Origin: Planctomycetaceae bacterium
Lineage (GTDB): Bacteria; Planctomycetota; Planctomycetia; Pirellulales; Pirellulaceae
DNA length: 12,214 bases
Direction of reading: 5' to 3'
Assembly (NCBI GenBank): GCA_007133715.1
Contig: SLMF01000037.1
Coordinates: forward strand, 1 to 12,214
The position numbers were made by a program, and so were the translations under genes. Below are positions 1 through 6,852 of the stretch, piece by piece (the stretch's first letter is position 1; each line of letters starts with the position of its first letter). The notes under the pieces are model-generated. The model was not told the DNA's origin. It searched no databases and saw nothing but the letters and a program-made list of their open reading frames with translations.

Positions 1-126
1 ACGAGTACGAACCCACCGCCGAAACCTGACGAACCAAGCGATGCAACGGAGCGGAAATGGCGTTCCGATTTTTCCATAAGGCAAGGATCACTCGCGCCAT
101 TTCCGCCCGCTGATCCGGGTCGTTAA
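1..126 (+). CDS. Possible 3' end of an ORF entering from the left edge (partial, weak)
   Basis: Frame 1 is open from the first base to a TAA at 124-126 and reads about 41 residues, beginning TSTNPPPKPDEPSDATERKW. The translated segment is the inverted-repeat element described at 27-125, so the frame may be a gene tail that runs into a repeat, as happens when integron cassette genes terminate inside their attC site. Nothing upstream is visible, no family is recognisable, and an open frame of this length is not significant in GC-rich DNA. It should be treated as a candidate partial gene only. Confidence 0.25.
   Translation, partial: TSTNPPPKPDEPSDATERKWRSDFSIRQGSLAPFPPADPGR
27..125. repeat. 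attC-like imperfect inverted repeat
   Basis: A perfect 12-bp inverted repeat, GCGGAAATGGCG (51-62) and CGCCATTTCCGC (95-106), is enclosed by further pairing. GATGCAACGGA (40-50) matches the reverse complement of the segment around 107-114 with an unpaired G. The outer TGACG (27-31) pairs with CGTTA (121-125), allowing one G-T pair. The terminal loop is about 32 nt. An outer box, an asymmetric inner box with an extrahelical base and an outer GTT-containing box are the layout of integron attC sites. The boxes are degenerate: left ACCTGAC has one mismatch to RYYYAAC, and right GTTAATG has two mismatches to GTTRRRY. It could instead be an unrelated dispersed repeat. Confidence 0.45.
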
Positions 127-399
127 TGAGAGGGGGGGGCATCCCGCTGGGGAACCGTTCCGGGGTGGAGGTTGTGGCGCGATCGCGGCTGGCCCGCGGA
201 AGATTCTGCCAGCCCGGCTTGCAAAAGCGGCCAGGTCGGGACATGCTAAGCCTTATTCGAATGGGGAACAACCGATCCATGGCACATTACGCCATCCGAT
301 AGGGTGGTGTTTAGTAGTCAAACGAGCGGTTTTCAGATTATTGGAGTTTTTTTTGATCGGATCGGGCTGCGTGACAACGCGGCCGGAAAGGAGCCCGCC
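126..399. other. Leader region upstream of the fhcD operon, no gene seen
   Basis: No convincing coding sequence or RNA gene is visible. The stretch contains a G8 run (132-139), a 7-bp hairpin GGCTGGC/GCCAGCC (187-193 with 208-214), and an AT-richer segment (about 300-360) with a T8 run just before the gene at 400. The operon promoter probably lies in that AT-richer part, but no clear -35/-10 pair can be defended. An open frame extends upstream from the gene at 400 to about 304, but the ribosome binding site favours the start at 400. Confidence 0.4.
384..393 (+). promoter_or_regulatory. Ribosome binding site fixing the start at 400
   Basis: The sequence GGAAAGGAG lies 6 nt before the ATG at 400. 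It is a near-consensus Shine-Dalgarno sequence and rejects the longer open frame that begins with GTG at 304. Confidence 0.7.
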
Positions 400-723
400 A
401 TGCCATTGTTTGAGGTTGAAACGGACGCACACATCATCATCACCTGGGCAGAGGACGAGGATGCGGCCACCACGGTGGTTCGCAACGCGTATCCGCATGA
501 TCAGGTGATACGGATGACGAAGCGGCCGCGAGACACGTGGGTGATTTCGAAGGGCGCGTTGGGGATGACGGGAAGTTTTGATCCGTGCGGCGTAGCGCGG
601 GACTGTTTGGCCAAGGCTGCGGGAGACAAAGTGCATGCGATCCGGTTGTTCATGCACGAGACGGGGACGGATTTGGAGCATGCGCGGAAGGCCATCGAAT
701 CGAACATGGTGATGGGCTGGTAA
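400..723 (+). CDS. Conserved-looking 107-aa hypothetical protein, first gene of the fhcD operon
   Basis: A small soluble protein of 107 residues beginning MPLFEVETDAHIIITWAEDE, with no signal peptide or membrane segment. The start is set by a strong Shine-Dalgarno sequence (GGAAAGGAG) 6 nt upstream. The composition is balanced, with alternating hydrophobic residues near the N-terminus and a likely C-terminal helix (about residues 90-104, TDLEHARKAIESNMVMG), suggesting a compact alpha/beta fold. Two cysteines and several histidines are spread through it without a classic metal motif. I do not recognise the family. It is followed closely by the formyltransferase gene (zero to 45 nt, depending on which start that gene uses), so the two are almost certainly co-transcribed. 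A role connected with the H4MPT C1 pathway is an inference from position only. Confidence 0.8.
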   Translation: MPLFEVETDAHIIITWAEDEDAATTVVRNAYPHDQVIRMTKRPRDTWVISKGALGMTGSFDPCGVARDCLAKAAGDKVHAIRLFMHETGTDLEHARKAIESNMVMGW

Positions 724-752
724 ATGTCCGGTGGCGGTGTTGCTGGTCGGCA

Positions 753-761
753 GAGGAGAGG
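753..761 (+). promoter_or_regulatory. Ribosome binding site for a GTG start of fhcD
   Basis: GAGGAGAGG ends 7 nt before GTG at 769. This supports initiation at 769 rather than at the ATG at 724, which directly abuts the preceding TAA and has no Shine-Dalgarno sequence. Confidence 0.65.
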
Positions 762-768
762 GGCACGC

Positions 769-1692
769 GTGGAGCAGTTGGGACCAACGTGGATTCAGGA
801 CACCTTTGCGGAGGCGTTCGGGATGACGTTTACGCGGCTGTGGATCACGGCCCACGACGCGTATTGGCTGGACGCGGCGGTACGGGAAGTGACGGGTTAT
901 GGTTCTTCGGTCATCGCCTGCGATGCGGAGGCGGGCTTGGAAGGTTGGCTGGCTCCGGAGCAGACGCCGGACGGCCGACCGGGGGCCGCGGTGCTGTTGT
1001 TCGCTTTTTCGACCGACAAGCTGGCCAAGGCGGTTCCGGTGCGTGTGGGTCAGTGTCTGATGACTTGCCCGACCACGGCGGTTTACGATGGTTTGCGGGA
1101 ATCGTCGCGTCGCATCCCGCTGGGCAAGCATTTGCGTTTTTTTGGGGACGGGTATCAGAAGAGCAAGCTGCTGGCGGGCGTGCGTTACTGGCGGATCCCG
1201 GTGATGGATGGCGAGTTTGTGGTGGAGGAGTCGCTGGGTACCGGTCGTGGCGTGGCGGGCGGGAACATTGTGATCCAGACTCGCGATGTGCCCTCGGGCT
1301 TGGCGGCCGCTCGTCGGGCGGTCGAGGCGGTGGGCGGACTTCCGGGTGTCATGACGCCCTTTCCGGGCGGCGTGGCCCGCAGTGGCAGCAAAGTCGGTTC
1401 GCGTTACAAGGGACTGGTGGCTTCGACGGCCGATGCCTACTGTCCCAGTTTGCGGGGCCGGGTGACGTCGCAATTGCACCCCGAGGCGAACTGTGCTTAC
1501 GAAGTGGTCATGGACGGAGTGAGCGAGCAAGCTGTGGCCGCGGCGATGGTCGCCGCGTTGCGAGCCGCGGCAGGTGACGAGGTGCTGGCGCTGGGCGCCG
1601 GCAATTATGGCGGCAAATTAGGCAAGTTTTCTTTTGCGCTGCGCACGCTGTTGCAGTCGCCCGACTTCAGCAAGATAGGAGCCCTGACATGA
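769..1692 (+). CDS. fhcD: Formylmethanofuran--tetrahydromethanopterin N-formyltransferase
   Basis: The enzyme (Ftr/FhcD) transfers a formyl group between N5-formyl-H4MPT and methanofuran. It is the D subunit of the bacterial formyltransferase/hydrolase complex used for formaldehyde oxidation and acts in the cytoplasm. From GTG 769 the protein has 307 residues, close to the roughly 300 of the archaeal and methylotroph enzymes, and its N-terminus (QDTFAEAFGM, residues 10-19) aligns with the archaeal start. Family landmarks in order are TPDGRPG (66-72), FFGDGYQ (124-130), GVAGGN (161-166), PFPGG with SGSKVGSRYK (197-214), STADAYCP (219-226) and GNYGGKLG (278-285). An in-frame ATG at 724 would add 15 residues unlike the family. 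It lies between a 107-aa unknown gene and a TIM-barrel gene it overlaps by 4 nt. The other fhc subunits are not in this window. Confidence 0.95.
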   Translation: MEQLGPTWIQDTFAEAFGMTFTRLWITAHDAYWLDAAVREVTGYGSSVIACDAEAGLEGWLAPEQTPDGRPGAAVLLFAFSTDKLAKAVPVRVGQCLMTCPTTAVYDGLRESSRRIPLGKHLRFFGDGYQKSKLLAGVRYWRIPVMDGEFVVEESLGTGRGVAGGNIVIQTRDVPSGLAAARRAVEAVGGLPGVMTPFPGGVARSGSKVGSRYKGLVASTADAYCPSLRGRVTSQLHPEANCAYEVVMDGVSEQAVAAAMVAALRAAAGDEVLALGAGNYGGKLGKFSFALRTLLQSPDFSKIGALT

Positions 1693-2738
1693 CAACCTCC
1701 GGCGAGAAACCGCGTCGAGAACCGCAGGCGTCTGCTTTGGGACGTCGCGAATTGCTGGCATATTCGGCCGCTTTTGGTGCCGCCTTCCTCGGGCGGCAGG
1801 GCCTGGCCGACGACACGGAGGCGACGACGCACCCGCCGCAAGCCGCCCAGCGACCGGCAAAAAAATACGACATGAAGAAGTCCATCAATTTGTGGGCTTT
1901 CCCTTACCCCGACGTGATGTCCCTACGCGACTGTTTCCAACTGGCGAAGGATGCCGGATTCGACGGCGTCGAGATCAATTTCAACCTGGAAGGCGAATTC
2001 TCGGCGGAATCCACGCCGGAAGAGATCCAGGCCGTGGGCGAACTGGCCCGCGACGTCGGGATCGCGATCAGCGGCGTGTGCTCGTTCCTGTTCTGGCCCT
2101 ACAGCCTGACGCATCAGGACCCTGAGCGCCGCCAGCAGGGGTTGGAACTGGCCGGCAAGATGATCCAGGCCGCGCAGTTGGTCGGCACGGAGGATCTGCT
2201 GGTCGTGCCCGGTGCGGTGTATGTGCCGTGGCTGGAAGATGTCGAGCCGGTGCCCAACGATGTTTGCTACCAGCGGGCGGTGGATGCAGTGCGACGGCTG
2301 CTGCCGCAGGCCGAGGAGGCGGGGGTGTACTTGAACATGGAGAACATTTTTGCCAATGGTTTCCTGTTCAGCCCGCAGGAAATGGTTGATTTTGTCGACG
2401 TGTTCGATAACCCGCACGTCCAGATCCATTTCGACACGGGCAACATCATGCAGTACCAGTTCCCGGAACACTGGATTCCGATTCTGGGCAAGCGGATCAA
2501 GAATGTTCACTTCAAGGAGTGGGACAAGCGGGTGCAGGAGTTCAATCTGCACACGTTCCGCCCGATGCTGGACGGCACGACGAATTGGCCGGCGGTGATG
2601 GAAGCGTTGGACCAGGTCGGTTACCGCGGTTACCTGACGTTCGAGTACTTCCGTCCCTGGCAGCACCATCCGGAGGGTTTGATTTACCAGACGTCCGAGG
2701 CCTTGGATTGGCTATTAGGCCGTACGGAGCCGGGCTGA
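1689..2738 (+). CDS. Tat-signal sugar phosphate isomerase/epimerase-like TIM-barrel protein
   Basis: A 349-residue protein of the xylose-isomerase-like TIM-barrel superfamily (hydroxypyruvate isomerase / AP-endonuclease-2 fold). The N-terminus carries a twin-arginine motif (GRREL, residues 18-22) before a hydrophobic stretch (23-36), implying folded export through Tat. The barrel runs from about 64 to 345. The four expected metal ligands are visible: Glu218 in NMEN, Asp249 in HFDTGN, His274 in NVHFKEW and Glu319 in FEYF. The substrate cannot be read from the sequence; hydroxypyruvate, inosose, tagatose or a keto-sugar are all possible. The ATG overlaps the fhcD stop (ATGA), so translation is coupled. 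That pairs an exported sugar enzyme with a cytosolic C1 enzyme. Its stop lies 2 bp from the stop of the convergent GTPase gene. Confidence 0.9.
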   Translation: MTTSGEKPRREPQASALGRRELLAYSAAFGAAFLGRQGLADDTEATTHPPQAAQRPAKKYDMKKSINLWAFPYPDVMSLRDCFQLAKDAGFDGVEINFNLEGEFSAESTPEEIQAVGELARDVGIAISGVCSFLFWPYSLTHQDPERRQQGLELAGKMIQAAQLVGTEDLLVVPGAVYVPWLEDVEPVPNDVCYQRAVDAVRRLLPQAEEAGVYLNMENIFANGFLFSPQEMVDFVDVFDNPHVQIHFDTGNIMQYQFPEHWIPILGKRIKNVHFKEWDKRVQEFNLHTFRPMLDGTTNWPAVMEALDQVGYRGYLTFEYFRPWQHHPEGLIYQTSEALDWLLGRTEPG

Positions 2739-2740
2739 TT

Positions 2741-4315
2741 TCAGGGCATCCGTTGATTGTCGGTCCGGGAGGGTCCTCGGCAGGCTTTCAGCGCCTGCCA
2801 GCCAGCTTTGGCCAATTGGGCCCACAGCCGCCGGACTTGGCCGCGTTGGGTCTGTTCCCGGAGCACGCGTAAGACGGCGCAGCCGTGGGCCGTTCCTAGC
2901 AGTTCGACAATCGCTGGCAACAGCCACTCGGCGACCCCGTAGGTTCGGCGGCCGGCCACGTCGCTGCACACCGGCACGATTCCGGCCAGCGTGTCACCGA
3001 ACAGCTGGCCTTGATATTGGACGGCATCGCGAATCTGCTCTTCTTTGCGGACCACGGGTTGCGTCCAATCGTAGGGTGGTTCCCATTCGAGCATGGGGCT
3101 GAGGTGATCGATATGGGTCAGCACGCCCAACACGGGTGGCGGTTTCCGTTCCGGTTGTGCTGCCAGGTGGGCGTTCAGATCGCGCAGCACCGCCACATCG
3201 GCTTGACGAGCCGGACTGGTCGCCTTCAGCACCAGCAGGACCAGGTCGGCGCCGGTCAGCACGTCGCGGAGGGTGTCCAGCTGCGGACGGGTCGCCCCGG
3301 CATCGTCGTAACCGGGCGTATCCAGCAGGACCAGTTCCCGGCCCTGTTCGGTCAGCCGGTAGGCTTGGACCTGGGCGGTGGCGGGCAGCGAATCGACGTG
3401 GGCCGCATGCTGGCCGATCAGGGCATTGATCACACTGGACTTGCCCGCTTTGACCTGTCCGATGACGGCGATCACCACGTGGTGCAGCGGGGAGGTGGGC
3501 GTTGGTTTCGGGGTGGCCGCGGCGGATGTCCGGGCGGCGGGTGGGGGTTCGAGTTCGGCTCGCGTCACGCGGCGATAATCGCGGGGATCGCCCCTCAAAC
3601 GGCCGCTGTTCATCTCGATCAAATAGAACCCCGCCCGGCCGATGAACATGGCGTAGAACCAAGCCAGCGCGTTTTCTTGCAATTGGCGTGCCCCCGTGTT
3701 CATGGTCATCCGTTGCGCCATGTAGCGTCCCAGATTCAGCGGATTCGCGGCGATCGACACGGCCCAGCCCAGATTGCCCGCCAGCGACAACCAGCGCGGG
3801 GCTTTGGCCAGCAGCCGCCATTGGTCGATGCTGATCAGATGGCTGCCGGGCACATATTCGGAAACCCAACGGTGGGAATCCTCGAGTGCCAGCTGGGCCA
3901 CGGCCAGGATTTCCAGCACGCTGCGCGCCCCGATCGGGTCCTGGGCGTGAGGATGGTAGTGGCGGGCGATCGCGGTGGCCAGACGCATCGCCTTCTGCAG
4001 ATAGAAATGCGGGTCGACCAGCTGGTCCGGCGCGATTTCCAAGGCCCGATCCTGTTCGGCACGGACCAATAGCCAAGCCGACTCATCCCGCGGGGTCCAA
4101 TAGCTGGCCGGGCCGCCCAGCGCGGGCGAAGGAGCCACCCAATGCGCCTGCCACACCCGGGCCAGCAACCAGGCTGGCAACCAGCACAGCGGCAACAGCC
4201 ACCACAGCCACAGGTACAGTCCCACCTGCCACAGAGCCACCATCCCCGCGACGACCAGCACGACCACCGGCGCCGCGATCAGGACGGCGATGACAAGCAA
4301 ACGCCATAACTTCAC
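2741..4315 (-). CDS. Membrane-anchored P-loop GTPase (Era/dynamin-like GTPase domain)
   Basis: From GTG at 4315 (GGAGGAG ribosome site 8 nt upstream) the protein has 524 residues. Two adjacent membrane helices (about 6-29 and 31-53) anchor the N-terminus. They are followed by a mostly helical region of unknown function (about 75-250), a Pro/Ala linker (256-277) and a TRAFAC-type GTPase domain. That domain has a P-loop GQVKAGKS (286-293), G3 DTPG (332-335) and a G4-like THID (400-403) in place of NKxD. A basic C-terminal tail ends the protein. Its GTG overlaps the stop of the upstream GTPase-like gene (GTGA), so the two are translationally coupled and may act as a pair at the membrane. A longer frame reaches 4438 but lies wholly inside the upstream gene. 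The cellular function is unknown. Confidence 0.85.
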   Translation of the reverse strand: MKLWRLLVIAVLIAAPVVVLVVAGMVALWQVGLYLWLWWLLPLCWLPAWLLARVWQAHWVAPSPALGGPASYWTPRDESAWLLVRAEQDRALEIAPDQLVDPHFYLQKAMRLATAIARHYHPHAQDPIGARSVLEILAVAQLALEDSHRWVSEYVPGSHLISIDQWRLLAKAPRWLSLAGNLGWAVSIAANPLNLGRYMAQRMTMNTGARQLQENALAWFYAMFIGRAGFYLIEMNSGRLRGDPRDYRRVTRAELEPPPAARTSAAATPKPTPTSPLHHVVIAVIGQVKAGKSSVINALIGQHAAHVDSLPATAQVQAYRLTEQGRELVLLDTPGYDDAGATRPQLDTLRDVLTGADLVLLVLKATSPARQADVAVLRDLNAHLAAQPERKPPPVLGVLTHIDHLSPMLEWEPPYDWTQPVVRKEEQIRDAVQYQGQLFGDTLAGIVPVCSDVAGRRTYGVAEWLLPAIVELLGTAHGCAVLRVLREQTQRGQVRRLWAQLAKAGWQALKACRGPSRTDNQRMP

Positions 4316-5508
4316 GAACTCTCCTCCGAACGCCGACTCCAATGGGCGGCAGCCTGCTTCAACTCGGCCTGCCAGATCTTCTCCAGCTCCGCCGGAGTCG
4401 GCGCGTTGCCCGCCTGGAGCTGGCCAAAGTACCAGCAAGAAGCTTTGCCGATGGCGAAGGTATGAGCATAGGCCAAAGCCGCATTGGCGGCGATTCCCAC
4501 AAAAGGTATCAACTTGGCCGCCCCGCGTACCAGTTTACGCACCAACAGGCGGCCGGCAATCGGACCGGCCAGGTCCAGGAACATGCGTGCGGCAAGCGGC
4601 TGTTTGTAGAGCCGTGCCAGGCGGATCACCAGATGGGTCTGGAAAGCGGTCACCAGAGGGATGTCCACCCAGGGCAAAGGCACGGCGGCAGCCGTCGCCG
4701 CCATCAGGCTGTAGGCCATCACCACCGGCAAAGCCCGCCGCTGGTTCAAATCGCTGAGCGAACGGATGCCGTCCCGCAGCAACAGCAGAGTCTGGCGATA
4801 GGCCGCGGGCAGCTGTTGCAGCAGCGCCGCTTGCAAACGCGGCCCGCCAAAATCCGGTTCGGCAAAACCTTCCTCCGGAGGCGTCAAGTCCACCGGGACG
4901 ATCTGGTGCACCAATCCGGAAAAACGCGCCTGCTGCTGCTGGAGACTCCGCAGTAGTTCCGGCGGCAGATCGGCAGGCAAGCTCGATTCACAGGTGAGCT
5001 TGTCCCAACCGGCAAACGGGTCGGGAACCGGATGTTGCCGGCCCGGATAGGCTTCATGCAGGCACGTCAGCACCAGCAGCACCGGGCGCTCGGGGCGGGA
5101 ACGGCAAATGCGGCGAAGCGGTTCGATCACCGGAGCCAAAGCGTGATCCAGCAGGCGAGCCGTCACGATCATCACGTGAGCCTGCTGATCAAACACCTGC
5201 AGGTCCACGGTGGGATCGTAATGTGCCTCGGCCAACCCGCGGGTATCCAGAAAACGGACCAAGGGGGCGTCCGAGGCGGGGAAATCGTACTCGCAGGCCG
5301 TCTGCGTCTGCGGCTGAAAGCCGTCCCCAATCTCCGCCTGCTCGGCACCCGTCAGGTAGCGGATCAGCGAGGTCTTGCCGCTGCCCGTTTTCCCGAACAG
5401 CCAAAATAAGGGAATAGGGGCCTTACCCAGAATGCGGGCTCGCTCCTGCTGATAGTCCGAATCGGACATTTTCCGCGACGGCCACCGTCGCTGCCATGGC
5501 TTCCACAT
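4312..5508 (-). CDS. P-loop GTPase-like protein with C-terminal DUF697-like membrane domain
   Basis: Read from ATG 5508, the protein has 398 residues beginning MWKPWQRRWPSRKM. A P-loop GKTGSGKT (39-46) and a G3-like DTRG (88-91) mark the nucleotide-binding domain. The usual G4 NKxD is replaced by TCLHE (148-152), so guanine specificity is uncertain. A Gln-rich segment (187-193) separates it from a C-terminal hydrophobic domain (about 258-360) resembling DUF697, found after GTPase domains in YcjF-like proteins. The start is uncertain: the frame is open upstream to 5802, into the divergent gene, and ATGs at 5559 and 5469 are alternatives with no better ribosome site. It precedes and overlaps the second GTPase gene by 4 nt. 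A membrane-stress or membrane-remodelling role is inference. Confidence 0.8.
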   Translation of the reverse strand: MWKPWQRRWPSRKMSDSDYQQERARILGKAPIPLFWLFGKTGSGKTSLIRYLTGAEQAEIGDGFQPQTQTACEYDFPASDAPLVRFLDTRGLAEAHYDPTVDLQVFDQQAHVMIVTARLLDHALAPVIEPLRRICRSRPERPVLLVLTCLHEAYPGRQHPVPDPFAGWDKLTCESSLPADLPPELLRSLQQQQARFSGLVHQIVPVDLTPPEEGFAEPDFGGPRLQAALLQQLPAAYRQTLLLLRDGIRSLSDLNQRRALPVVMAYSLMAATAAAVPLPWVDIPLVTAFQTHLVIRLARLYKQPLAARMFLDLAGPIAGRLLVRKLVRGAAKLIPFVGIAANAALAYAHTFAIGKASCWYFGQLQAGNAPTPAELEKIWQAELKQAAAHWSRRSEESS

Positions 5509-5671
5509 CGCATTTCCCGCGGTTCCGCGTTTGGTTCTGTCGAGCCGTATGTTTACCATTTGCCAGGCCCGAGTGCAAAGCCTGCTCCTGTTGCAACCGC
5601 GGGCCGGGGCAATTATGGTTTCAGAAAGGGCGTGTAAGTCATCCGTATTCGAGTAAAGGAGTGTTTTTACC
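5509..5671. promoter_or_regulatory. Divergent promoter region between GTPase pair and DUF1080 gene
   Basis: A 163-bp region that must hold promoters in both directions. For the rightward gene, TTGCAA (5591-5596) and TATGGT (5614-5619) are separated by 17 nt, a plausible but unremarkable sigma-70-like pair. AAAGGAG (5655-5661) is a clear Shine-Dalgarno sequence for the ATG at 5672, though its 10-nt spacing is long. No convincing leftward promoter is seen. Confidence 0.35.
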
Positions 5672-6769
5672 ATGAAGAGCTGGCACGATTCGTTTTGCAG
5701 GTCAACGCTGCCCATTACGGGGCTGGTGCTGTTGGTCCTGATGTTGCAGTTTTCTGCGGTGGCCACGGGAACCCCGGTGTGGACCTGTCCCGAAGACCCC
5801 ACGTTGCCGCCCAGTTTTGCCTTTCAAGGGGAATATGTGGGCGAGACCGCCTGTGGTGAACGGCTGGGCTGTCAGGTGATCGCTTTGGGAGCCGACACGT
5901 TGCACGCCGTGATCTACCCGGGAGGGCTGCCCGGGGACGGTTGGGACGGTCAGAACCGCAGCTTGATGCACGGTCGTCTGGACGGTGAGCGAGCCGTTTT
6001 CGAGCCGGCGGAGGGGAATCGGCGTTATCTGGCCCCGGAACCCGAACTGTTCTCGGCCACTCGCCAGTTCCCGCCTCAGGGACACCAGCCCTATGAAGCG
6101 GTCAGCGACGGCCGGACGCTGACCGGCCAGGGTGGCGAGGACGTGAGTTTTGCACTCAAGAAAGTGGTTCGCAAGGCACCCAGTCTGGGAGCGGAACCGC
6201 CGGAAGGCGCCGTGGTGCTGTTCGACGGCAGCAACAAAGATGCTTGGCGGGGCGGCCGCTTGGACGAAGAGACGGGGCTGCTGAACACCGACGGGCGCGA
6301 CATCCTGAGCGTGGAAAAATTCCAGAATTTTACGCTGCACTTGGAATTCATGCTGCCCTTCCGCCCGGATGCGCGGGGGCAGGGACGCGGCAACAGCGGG
6401 GTGTACTTCGTCGATCACTATGAAGTCCAGGTGCTGGATTCGTACGGTCTGGAAGGCCTGCACAACGAGTGCGGCGGCGTGTACACCAAGGCGGATCCGG
6501 ATGTCAACATGTGCCTGCCACCGCTCACCTGGCAGACCTACGAGGCGGAGTTCACCAATGCCGTTCGGGACGCGGAAGGCAATAAAGTCAGCAACGCCGA
6601 GCTGACCCTGAAGATGAACGGCGTGCTGGTACACGATCAGGTCGAGATCGACTCGCCGACCGGGGGGCATCGCTCGGATCCGGAAGGAACCCCGGGCCCC
6701 TTGAAGCTGCAAGGACACGGCAACCCCCTGCAGTTCCGCAACATCTGGATCGTGCCCCGGAACGACTGA
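5672..6769 (+). CDS. Secreted DUF1080 (3-keto-disaccharide hydrolase-like) protein
   Basis: A 365-residue protein with an N-terminal export signal (hydrophobic core about residues 14-31, likely cleaved near ATG-TP). Residues about 35-165 form a family-specific N-terminal region containing the FQGEYVGE segment. The DUF1080 domain (about 180-363) follows, with VLFDGSNKDAW (182-192), GNSGVYF (240-246), YEVQVLDSY (250-258) and the terminal LKLQGHGNPLQFRNIWI (344-360). The domain has a concanavalin-like beta-sandwich fold; some members hydrolyse 3-keto-glycosides, and planctomycetes carry many copies. Whether this one is catalytic cannot be told from sequence. It is transcribed alone, divergent from the GTPase pair and convergent with the phosphatase gene. 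AAAGGAG upstream supports the ATG at 5672. Confidence 0.9.
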   Translation: MKSWHDSFCRSTLPITGLVLLVLMLQFSAVATGTPVWTCPEDPTLPPSFAFQGEYVGETACGERLGCQVIALGADTLHAVIYPGGLPGDGWDGQNRSLMHGRLDGERAVFEPAEGNRRYLAPEPELFSATRQFPPQGHQPYEAVSDGRTLTGQGGEDVSFALKKVVRKAPSLGAEPPEGAVVLFDGSNKDAWRGGRLDEETGLLNTDGRDILSVEKFQNFTLHLEFMLPFRPDARGQGRGNSGVYFVDHYEVQVLDSYGLEGLHNECGGVYTKADPDVNMCLPPLTWQTYEAEFTNAVRDAEGNKVSNAELTLKMNGVLVHDQVEIDSPTGGHRSDPEGTPGPLKLQGHGNPLQFRNIWIVPRND

Positions 6770-6821
6770 GTCCGCGGCAGCCGTAGCGTTTCCGTGGCAG
6801 GAGATGATGGTGGAACGCGAC

Positions 6822-6843
6822 CCGGCGCGCAACGGCGCGCCGG
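6822..6843. terminator. GC-rich hairpin between convergent genes
   Basis: CCGGCGCGC (6822-6830), a 4-nt loop AACG, and GCGCGCCGG (6835-6843) form a perfect 9-bp stem in the short gap between the convergent DUF1080 and PP2C genes. There is no T-run on either side. The position suggests a bidirectional terminator or an RNA 3'-end stabiliser. Confidence 0.5.
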
Positions 6844-6852
6844 AGTGGCGCA

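Noticed and set aside
187..240. Possible tRNA or structured RNA
   Set aside because: Hairpins are present, but there is no cloverleaf, T-loop GTTCRA or consistent acceptor stem.
253..1530. Long minus-strand open frame (425 codons) opposite fhcD
   Set aside because: It is antisense to a confidently identified enzyme, its translation is Arg/His/Pro-rich with no domain, and such frames are expected opposite GC-rich genes.
3011..4072. Plus-strand open frame (353 codons) within the membrane GTPase gene
   Set aside because: It is the complement of a gene with P-loop and membrane segments; the translation is compositionally odd and lacks recognisable domains.
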